Assembly: GCA_905373425.1 (NCBI GenBank)
Contig: CAJPST010000056.1
Location: forward strand, 1-11,876
Direction of reading: 5' to 3'
Length of the DNA stretch: 11,876 nt
DNA from: an uncultured Mesocricetibacter sp.
GTDB taxonomy: Bacteria > Pseudomonadota > Gammaproteobacteria > Enterobacterales > Pasteurellaceae
Position 1 is the first letter of the stretch. Each line of letters opens with the position of its first letter. This document shows, in pieces, positions 6,927 to 11,876 of the stretch. A model generated the notes under the pieces. It was not told the origin of the DNA. It searched no databases and saw only the letters and a list, made by a program, of their open reading frames with translations. The position numbers and the translations under genes were made by a program.

Positions 6927-8309
6927 ATGACATATTTCTTTATTTTCTTACTCCAAACGCTACTTCCGACAACGCTGTTACTTGCCGGTGCTTGGTCGCA
7001 GTATCCAAGGCTAAATCTTAAATCTTTAGCCGGTCTGTCTTTTTGCGGCCTAATTTTGGGTATTTTGGCAGCAGCCTACCTGCCAAATACGCAGGTTATT
7101 AACTTAACGTTAAATATCATCACTTTAATCAGCCTAATTTTATTTTATGCCAGCCAATTCATCTATTCCATCAGACTTAATCAAGTCTGGCAATTTATCC
7201 TTATTGCCATCGCCGCATTGAAATGGGCGCGCGATCCAAACATCAGTGCAATCACCAATACTGATGTTATCAATACGGACTTTCTGTTGCATTCAAGTGC
7301 CGTCATCTTAGGCGTAATTTTTTGTATTTCTACTGCCGTTTGGTTAGTTATTTTGTTACGCCAATATAAAACTGTCAAAAAATCGACCGCACTTTGTCAT
7401 ACTCTAACAGCCCTACTCATACTGCTGTTATGCATTCCTTTGTTAGGCGAAATTCTGCTTTCGCTGATGAAATTACAAATTATCGAACTCACCAAAGTGC
7501 GGTTAAGTTTTGTGGCGAAATCTGCCGCTCTAACCGATTGGTTTAATTACATCAGTTGTATATTTATATTGTTATTGCTGCTTTTGTTTACCGTAAAAAT
7601 TCACGCGACACATAAACAAGCAATGCTCTCAGAAAACCACAGTATTGAAAAACGTAAAAAAACCGCACTTTATCGCACCTCTTTCCGCACCTTAGCTTAC
7701 GGAGTGGCCGGTGTCATATTACTCTGTTCCTGTCAGCTTTATTGGGACAAAATCGCTTCTCAACCACCACAACTGTCAGAAGCTGTTCCGGTTAAATTAA
7801 ATGAACAAAATCAAATACAAATTCCGATAGAACAAGTAAAAGACGGCAAGTTACACCGTTTTGTTTGGATTGCAGATGATGGCAAAGCGGTACGTTTTTT
7901 CATCATCAACCGCTTGCCTGATCGTCTCAGCCTAGCAGCCGTCTTCGATGCCTGCATATTATGCGGAGATCAAGGCTATGTGATGGAAAACGACCAAGTC
8001 ATTTGCGTCGGCTGCGGGGTGCGAATGTTTATTCCATCCATCGGCAAACCCGGCGGCTGCAACCCCGTTCCGATAGAAGACTGGCAACAAACCGACAGCC
8101 AAGTCATTATTCATAAAAAAAATTTGGAAGATGGCCTAAATCTATTCAGCACCATTGTAGAAATTGAGGTAACCGATCCTATAAGCGGAAAAAAACTGTC
8201 TAATCTACAAACCGAATTTAAATACAACCATGACGGCAAAACTTATTTCTTTGAAAACGAAAAAAACTTAGAGGAATTTCGCGAAAACTCGGAAAAATAC
8301 AGCAAATAA
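6927..8309 (+). CDS. DUF2318 membrane Fe-S-type protein of the iron-uptake operon
   Basis: This 460-residue protein accompanies FTR1 and P19 in iron-uptake loci and is thought to serve electron transfer or iron reduction; its exact reaction is unproven. Residues 1-275 hold about eight membrane spans (2-21, 33-52, 57-79, 87-101, 121-145, 155-179, 206-226, 257-273). The soluble part has the DUF2318 signature: VFDACILCG (Cys343, Cys346), VICVGCG (Cys360, Cys363) and SIGKPGGCNPVPI (Cys378), candidate ligands for a metal or Fe-S centre. Residues about 416-459 (DPISGKKL ... GKTYFFENEKNLEEF) look like a YHS domain in which the usual Cys residues are Ser or Asn. ATG 6927 is the first start after an in-frame stop, yet it has no Shine-Dalgarno sequence; a hairpin lies there instead. 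It contains three USS copies and is the last iron gene. Confidence 0.9.
   Translation: MTYFFIFLLQTLLPTTLLLAGAWSQYPRLNLKSLAGLSFCGLILGILAAAYLPNTQVINLTLNIITLISLILFYASQFIYSIRLNQVWQFILIAIAALKWARDPNISAITNTDVINTDFLLHSSAVILGVIFCISTAVWLVILLRQYKTVKKSTALCHTLTALLILLLCIPLLGEILLSLMKLQIIELTKVRLSFVAKSAALTDWFNYISCIFILLLLLLFTVKIHATHKQAMLSENHSIEKRKKTALYRTSFRTLAYGVAGVILLCSCQLYWDKIASQPPQLSEAVPVKLNEQNQIQIPIEQVKDGKLHRFVWIADDGKAVRFFIINRLPDRLSLAAVFDACILCGDQGYVMENDQVICVGCGVRMFIPSIGKPGGCNPVPIEDWQQTDSQVIIHKKNLEDGLNLFSTIVEIEVTDPISGKKLSNLQTEFKYNHDGKTYFFENEKNLEEFRENSEKYSK
7386..7670. other. Cluster of three uptake signal sequences inside the DUF2318 gene
   Basis: Exact USS cores lie at 7386-7394 (minus), 7495-7503 (plus) and 7662-7670 (minus), three in 285 bases. 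They are read in different frames (SxTAL, KVRL and KTAL contexts), so they are not copies of one protein repeat. The pairs are too far apart for a terminator hairpin. Confidence 0.9.
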
Positions 8310-8329
8310 TTCAAAAAACAATAGTGAGT

Positions 8330-8371
8330 TTGATAAATATCAAATGCACATGAACAAAATATTAATACAAT
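8330..8371 (+). promoter_or_regulatory. FNR box and class II promoter in front of vgrG
   Basis: TTGAT-AAAT-ATCAA (8330-8343) is a perfect match to the FNR consensus TTGATNNNNATCAA, inside a slightly longer palindrome (8329-8344). A -10 box TACAAT (8366-8371, 5 of 6) lies downstream and predicts a start at about 8378. The FNR centre (8336.5) then falls at -41.5, the standard class II activator position. FNR is the oxygen-sensing activator of enteric and Pasteurellaceae bacteria, so anaerobic activation of the T6SS cassette is expected. No -35 consensus is seen, in keeping with activator dependence. Confidence 0.65.
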
Positions 8372-8377
8372 AGTAAT

Positions 8378-8403
8378 ATCGCACTTTTCTCAAAAAGTAC
8401 GGT
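8378..8403 (+). repeat. Decayed inverted pair of uptake signal sequences (hairpin)
   Basis: Two USS cores face each other: AAGTGCGAT on the minus strand (8378-8386) and AAGTACGGT on the plus strand (8395-8403), each with one mismatch to the consensus. Together they form a stem of about 11 pairs with one mismatch and a four-base loop. Paired USSs often serve as terminators in this family, but no T run follows on either strand. It may be the old terminator of the iron operon. Confidence 0.6.
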
Positions 8404-8439
8404 AATTGCATAATATCAATCTTTCCTAAGGAAAATATC

Positions 8440-10530
8440 ATGGCACATATTTCCCACCCAACTCTTCAAAATGTGGCTGATTTATTTAACATCGCCCCCG
8501 TTGGTTTACAATTTACCTTAAAGGCCGGCACGTTACCTGCTGACACTTTCTCCGTCATCCGCTTTGATTTGGTTGAGCGTTACAACGAGTTGTTTGAATT
8601 GGATGTGTTACTGATGTCTCCCGAGCCTTCAGTTAATTTCGGTGCTGTATTGGATAACCTGGCAGAGTTTTCTATTTGGCAAAATGGTGAATGCATACGT
8701 ACGGTAACCGGAATGGCGACGGCGTTTGAGCAAGGCGATACCGGATTTCATCAAACTGCGTATCGGATTTGTATTCAACCCGCCTTATGGCGATTGACAC
8801 AACGTCGTAATTCACGAATTTTCCAACAGCAGGATATTGAAACCATTCTCACCACATTGTTAAAAGAAGGTCATGTTCCGGCTTATACTTTTGATTTTAC
8901 CGATAAGCATCCGGAGCGCGAATTTTGCGTACAATACCGTGAAACTGACTATCAATTTTTACAACGACTATGTGCGGAAGAAGGGATATTTTTCTTTTTC
9001 CGGCAAAGCGGCGATGGGTTTGACGAAGTCATTTTCTGCGATGATGCTCGGCGTCTAAATAAAACCGGCGTGAGCCTAACTTATAACCTGAATCGCAACG
9101 CACAACTTCAAGAAAACACCATTACCGGTTTACGTTGTAGCGAACAAATCCGCACCTCGCATAACACACTCAAAGACTATACATTCAAAAAACCACGGTG
9201 GTCGGCACAATTTTCTCGTGAAGCCACCGACAGCGATTATCAGCGTCAGATCTATGAACACTATGATTACCCCGGCCGTTATAAAGACACCTTGCATGGA
9301 GAAGCCTTTACCCGTTACCGTTTAGATGCGCTACGACGCGATGCACATTTAGGTTTCGGTGAAAGCAACTCTGCACAGTTGCAGGTTGGCGGGTACTTTA
9401 AACTACTCAACCACCCGAATCAACGTTTAAACGATCTATGGCAATTAACCCAAATCATTCATCATGGAGAACAGCCGCAGGCGGCCGAACAGGAAGCCGG
9501 CGGAAAAGGCACCTACCTCACTAATCAATTTGAATTTATTCCGCCTGACCAATCTTATCGTGCCAATTTGCCACAGAAACCGCAAATTCACGGCACACAA
9601 ACCGCAGTGGTGGTCGGGCCGGAGAATGAAGAAATCTATTGTGACGAATATGGACGGGTACGGGTGCAGTTCCACTGGGACAGATTGGGGAAAATGAACG
9701 ACCATAGTTCTTGCTGGATTCGGGTTAGCCACCCTTGGGCAGGGCAAGGCTGGGGTATGTTAGCGATTCCGCGTATCGGACAGGAGGTGATTGTGAGCTT
9801 TCAAGAATCCGACCCTGACCAGCCGATTATTACCGGTCGGGTTTATAATGCGCTGAATATGCCGCCGGGCAATCTCCCCCAAACCCGCACGCAAATGCAT
9901 ATTCGCTCTAAAACCTATAAAGGCAAAGGCTATAACAGCATGCTGATGGAAGATGCTCCGGGTAATGAATTACTGGCGTTTCACGCGGAAAAAAATATGG
10001 ACACCGTAGTGGAAAACGACCAAACCTACACCATCAAAAACGACCGCTCGATAGATGTGATTTCAAGCCAAACCGTTAATATAGGTCGCGGTCGCACCAC
10101 CACGATTAAAACCGGCAATGACATTAAAAGCGTATTGGCCGGTAATGACATCAGCAATATTCAGTTAAATCATATTCGTAATATTCTGACCGGTAACCAT
10201 ATAAAAAACATTTTGGTGGGTAATGATGTCACCAATATCAAAGCGGGGGACTTAATCGAAAACATTGAACAATTGCGTACCACTCGGGCTAACGAGGTGT
10301 TTCAATTTGCCAATGACCGCATTGAATTGGAGGTGGGAAAACAAACTTCGCTCACCTTGGATAATGAAAAGATTTTATTGCGTTTTGGACAGTCTACCCT
10401 ATTAATGGACAGCAGTGGTATCTGGTTAGACGGTAAGCATATCGGCTGGCAGGAACGGGAGCAGGATTTGCCGGATAATGGGGTGGACATTAAGAAAAAG
10501 AAAGAAGACAAGGAAACCCATAACATTTAA
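8440..10530 (+). CDS. vgrG: Type VI secretion system tip protein VgrG (TssI)
   Basis: This 696-residue spike protein forms a trimer on top of the Hcp tube and is thrust into target cells carrying PAAR and effector proteins. Residues about 20-340 are the gp27-like region (VERYNELFELDVLLMS; YRETDYQFLQRLCAEEGIFFFF). Residues 385-475 are the gp5 OB-fold (GPENEEIYCDEYGRVRVQFHWDR; CWIRVSHPWAGQGWGMLAIPRIGQEVIVSF; DPDQPIITGRVYN). Residues 480-610 build the beta-helical needle, ending with the repeats at 558-609. Residues 611-696 are a short C-terminal region ending in a Lys-rich tail; I see no enzymatic extension. Start ATG 8440 has AAGGA 7 bases upstream. A possible out-of-frame acidic tail follows the stop. 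No tss core genes are in the window, so this is an orphan or cassette vgrG paired with the PAAR and lipase genes downstream. Control is likely through the FNR promoter. Confidence 0.96.
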   Translation: MAHISHPTLQNVADLFNIAPVGLQFTLKAGTLPADTFSVIRFDLVERYNELFELDVLLMSPEPSVNFGAVLDNLAEFSIWQNGECIRTVTGMATAFEQGDTGFHQTAYRICIQPALWRLTQRRNSRIFQQQDIETILTTLLKEGHVPAYTFDFTDKHPEREFCVQYRETDYQFLQRLCAEEGIFFFFRQSGDGFDEVIFCDDARRLNKTGVSLTYNLNRNAQLQENTITGLRCSEQIRTSHNTLKDYTFKKPRWSAQFSREATDSDYQRQIYEHYDYPGRYKDTLHGEAFTRYRLDALRRDAHLGFGESNSAQLQVGGYFKLLNHPNQRLNDLWQLTQIIHHGEQPQAAEQEAGGKGTYLTNQFEFIPPDQSYRANLPQKPQIHGTQTAVVVGPENEEIYCDEYGRVRVQFHWDRLGKMNDHSSCWIRVSHPWAGQGWGMLAIPRIGQEVIVSFQESDPDQPIITGRVYNALNMPPGNLPQTRTQMHIRSKTYKGKGYNSMLMEDAPGNELLAFHAEKNMDTVVENDQTYTIKNDRSIDVISSQTVNIGRGRTTTIKTGNDIKSVLAGNDISNIQLNHIRNILTGNHIKNILVGNDVTNIKAGDLIENIEQLRTTRANEVFQFANDRIELEVGKQTSLTLDNEKILLRFGQSTLLMDSSGIWLDGKHIGWQEREQDLPDNGVDIKKKKEDKETHNI
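10111..10266 (+). repeat. Nine-residue beta-helix repeats in VgrG
   Basis: Residues 558-609 hold six units of the form xGNDIxNIL: TGNDIKSVL, AGNDISNI, a divergent QLNHIRNI, LTGNHIKNI, LVGNDVTNI, KAGDLIENI. The hydrophobic I/V recurs every 8-9 residues, as in the three-sided VgrG needle. In DNA this appears as a diverged period of about 27 bases (GGTAATGA-type words). Confidence 0.75.
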
Positions 10531-10601
10531 CCGTTGACGACAATGGTGGTGATAACAATGATGAAGGTGATGGCGACACCAAAGTGCGGTTGTTTTTTTA
10601 G
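10524..10601 (+). pseudogene. Possible out-of-frame acidic C-terminal tail of VgrG
   Basis: Just after the vgrG stop the +2 frame is open to a TAG at 10599-10601 and would read VDDNGGDNNDEGDGD followed by TKVRLFF, an Asp/Asn/Gly-rich low-complexity tail. One extra T in the TTT at 10526-10528 would fuse it to VgrG and add about 24 residues. It may be a lost tail (frameshift), a phase-like variation, a sequencing error, or chance repeat DNA. The frame has a TAA at 10521, so the shift cannot lie further upstream. Confidence 0.3.
10582..10590 (+). other. DNA uptake signal sequence after vgrG
   Basis: This is an exact AAGTGCGGT core between vgrG and the PAAR gene, followed by a run of seven T (10593-10599). 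No complementary arm was found, so it is not a classical terminator hairpin. It is the only exact USS from the vgrG start to the right edge. Confidence 0.85.
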
Positions 10602-10682
10602 CCGTTTTTATCAAGTCGCGCTCAAACTAATCGTTATCCCTCTCATGAGTAAAATGAAACCATAAACGGAGAAACCGATACT

Positions 10683-11456
10683 ATGTTGATTGATGAAACG
10701 CGTAATCAAGAGGAGCAGCCGCAATCCCAACCTGATGAGCAAGCGCTTTACGAGCAAGCGCTTAAGCCACAACAGATTTTGCAATGGTCAATTTCGGCAA
10801 AAGGTAGATTACCGGCACATGTGGGCTGCAAGGTCGTACATCCGAACGGTGCGGTGGGGGTAATTGTCGAGGGCGCATCCAATATGACGTTTGGAGGCAA
10901 GAAGGTCGCACGAATAGGCGATAAAGTACGCTGCCCCGGCCATGAGGGCGTGATTTTACAGGGGACAGCCACCGTGTCTTTGGGAGAAAAACCGATTGCC
11001 CGCATCGGCGATAAAACCAGTTGCGGCGGCGTGATTGTGGAGGGCTTTCCTACCATCACGGTGTTAGACCAAACCAAAACCGCCTTGGGCGAAGGTAATC
11101 GTGAAATCCGTTTTAAGCTGACCCGCTCGGCACATTCGGAAGAGGGCGGTTATGGCGGAATGCCATATAAGCTTTTTGTGGATGGCGCGCTGGTGGGAAC
11201 CGGAGTCACCGATGACGACGGGGTGTTGATTTTGTTAATGGAAGACGAGAAAAAAAATAAAATCAAAGAATACGAAATCCGCTTTCCCAATGGGAAAACC
11301 TATTTTGTGTCTATCGTCGATGCGTTTGAAGACGATACCGACAAGGATAAAATTGCGATTCGGGGGTTTCATGTGTATCAACATGACGATTTAGGTATTC
11401 GGTATGCAAAAGCTTATGACAAACTGGTAAGTGGGAAATCAACTAAAGAGGAATAA
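10683..11456 (+). CDS. PAAR-domain T6SS tip protein with transthyretin-like C-terminal extension
   Basis: This 257-residue protein should cap the VgrG spike and carry or recruit an effector. Residues 1-34 are a Gln/Glu-rich, non-hydrophobic N-terminal extension. Residues about 45-128 form the PAAR cone: AHVGCKVVHPNGAVGVIVEG, GGKKVARIGDKVRCPGH, then GVILQGTATVSLGEKPIARIGDKTSCGGVIVEG. His46, His53, Cys84, His87 and Cys114 are candidate zinc ligands. Residues about 139-212 (REIRFKLT ... PYKLFVDGALVGTGVTDDDGVL ... YEIRFPNGKTYFV) look like the transthyretin-like beta-sandwich found as effector-binding domain on some VgrG proteins. Residues 213-257 are a charged tail. No toxin motif is seen. GGAG lies 11 bases before ATG 10683. 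The next gene, a phospholipase D-type effector, starts 3 bases after the stop, so the two are translated from one message. Confidence 0.92.
   Translation: MLIDETRNQEEQPQSQPDEQALYEQALKPQQILQWSISAKGRLPAHVGCKVVHPNGAVGVIVEGASNMTFGGKKVARIGDKVRCPGHEGVILQGTATVSLGEKPIARIGDKTSCGGVIVEGFPTITVLDQTKTALGEGNREIRFKLTRSAHSEEGGYGGMPYKLFVDGALVGTGVTDDDGVLILLMEDEKKNKIKEYEIRFPNGKTYFVSIVDAFEDDTDKDKIAIRGFHVYQHDDLGIRYAKAYDKLVSGKSTKEE
10737..10763 (+). repeat. Short direct repeat in the PAAR gene
   Basis: GAGCAAGCGCTT occurs twice (10737-10748 and 10752-10763) with a period of 15 bases and encodes EQAL-Y-EQAL in the N-terminal extension of the PAAR protein. This looks like a recent in-frame duplication and could vary in number between strains. 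Confidence 0.6.
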
Positions 11457-11459
11457 TGT

Positions 11460-11876
11460 ATGTTGGAGCCTAACAAATCCGGCACAACCATTAATGCGAC
11501 CCGGAATACGCAACGCTGTATTACCGCAATGGATTGGTTTTTACCAGAACTATTAAGAAGTGATGAGAAAAATTCGCAAAAGCAGGCGACAATCAAGACA
11601 TTGATTAATGGCGATGTGGCGTTTGCCGAATTATATGAAAGAATCAGCAAGGCTGAACAAACCATTGATATTGCCATTTGGGGTTTTCAGCCGTCGATGT
11701 TTTTTAAACGTTGCCCAAGCGATCAGTTGGAAAAAGATGAATTTGGAAATCCTCAATACCCTTTTTGTATTGGCGACTTATTGATTGAGCGAGCCCTTAA
11801 TAACGTTGATGTGAAGGTTTTGGTATGGGCGACCGGCCCGGGTCAATGGCAAACAATAAAACTCTTTGGCGAAGCC
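11460..11876 (+). CDS. Phospholipase D-like T6SS effector (Tle5-type), partial at window edge
   Basis: The first 139 residues of a longer protein are present; the gene runs off the right edge without a stop. The N-terminal pattern is typical of phospholipase D superfamily effectors: NGDVAFAELYERISKAEQTIDIAIWGFQPSMFF (about 51-83), then IGDLLIERALNNVDVKVLVWATGPGQW (about 103-129). These are the first strands and helices of a PLD lobe, with the residues expected before the first HxKxxxxD motif, which would lie beyond the edge. T6SS effectors of this type attack membrane phospholipids of competitors or host. There is no signal peptide, as expected for T6SS cargo. Start ATG 11460 has AGAGG about 8 bases upstream and lies 3 bases after the PAAR stop; an ATG at 11456 is ruled out because it stops after five codons. 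An immunity gene would be expected downstream. Confidence 0.82.
   Translation, partial: MLEPNKSGTTINATRNTQRCITAMDWFLPELLRSDEKNSQKQATIKTLINGDVAFAELYERISKAEQTIDIAIWGFQPSMFFKRCPSDQLEKDEFGNPQYPFCIGDLLIERALNNVDVKVLVWATGPGQWQTIKLFGEA

Noticed and set aside
9445..9747. A 100-codon minus-strand open frame inside vgrG
   Set aside because: It lies opposite strongly conserved VgrG OB-fold sequence, has no ribosome site, and reads as a typical antisense shadow.
10111..10266. CRISPR-like or DNA tandem array in vgrG
   Set aside because: The repetition is in protein units of 8-9 residues, diverged in DNA and in frame, with no spacers.
10540..10600. Terminator between vgrG and the PAAR gene
   Set aside because: There is a T run after the USS, but no complementary upstream arm to make a stem.
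10748..11077. A 109-codon minus-strand open frame inside the PAAR gene
   Set aside because: It is opposite the PAAR repeats; its repetitive Pro/Thr/Ile pattern is the complement of the PAAR codons.
11414..11677. Minus-strand frame overlapping the PAAR end and lipase start
   Set aside because: The plus strand has a clear coupled start, a ribosome site and PLD motifs there; the antisense frame has none.

Overview
The window looks like chromosomal DNA from a member of the Pasteurellaceae. The main evidence is the Haemophilus-type DNA uptake signal sequence (USS) core AAGTGCGGT: seven exact copies on both strands (225, 3894, 5901, 7386, 7495, 7662, 10582) and several one-mismatch copies. The Actinobacillus pleuropneumoniae-type core was not seen, so this is the Hin-type clade (Haemophilus, Pasteurella, Aggregatibacter, Avibacterium and relatives). 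The species cannot be decided from the window. AT-rich intergenic DNA and protein similarity to known gamma-proteobacterial ModA and ModE agree.

Layout. Positions 1-304 hold no gene I can support, only a USS and, at the right end, the terminator of the next unit. Positions 305-2256 (minus strand) are a two-gene operon, an ATP-grasp ligase followed by a PF00756-type alpha/beta-hydrolase (esterase), with its own candidate promoter and terminator; its substrate is unknown. Positions 2373-4224 are the molybdate module: modA (minus, single gene with its own terminator) and modE (plus) are divergent. A ModE-type palindrome covers the modA -10 box, so Mo-loaded ModE should shut modA off. No modB or modC is present in the window.

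Positions 4264-8309 are an iron-uptake operon of the FetM-FetP / P19 type. It holds an FTR1 permease with three periplasmic helical repeats, the periplasmic P19 metal-binding protein, and a multi-spanning DUF2318 protein with a CxxC/CxxC/C cluster and a C-terminal YHS-like domain. P19 probably presents iron to FTR1; the DUF2318 protein is probably a redox partner. A perfect 15-bp palindrome overlaps the candidate -10 box of this operon.

Positions 8330 to the right edge are a type VI secretion (T6SS) cargo cassette: vgrG (spike), a PAAR tip protein with a C-terminal transthyretin-like extension, and the 5' part of a phospholipase D-type effector cut by the window edge. No T6SS core gene is present. 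In front of vgrG lies a perfect FNR box at exactly class II spacing from a good -10 box, which suggests anaerobic control. A decayed pair of inverted USSs sits at the predicted 5' end of that transcript.

The most useful leads are the FNR promoter of the T6SS cassette, the PAAR extension as possible carrier for the lipase, an out-of-frame acidic Asp/Asn/Gly tail just after the vgrG stop, and the uncharacterised ATP-grasp/hydrolase pair. I see no rRNA, tRNA, insertion sequence or CRISPR array.
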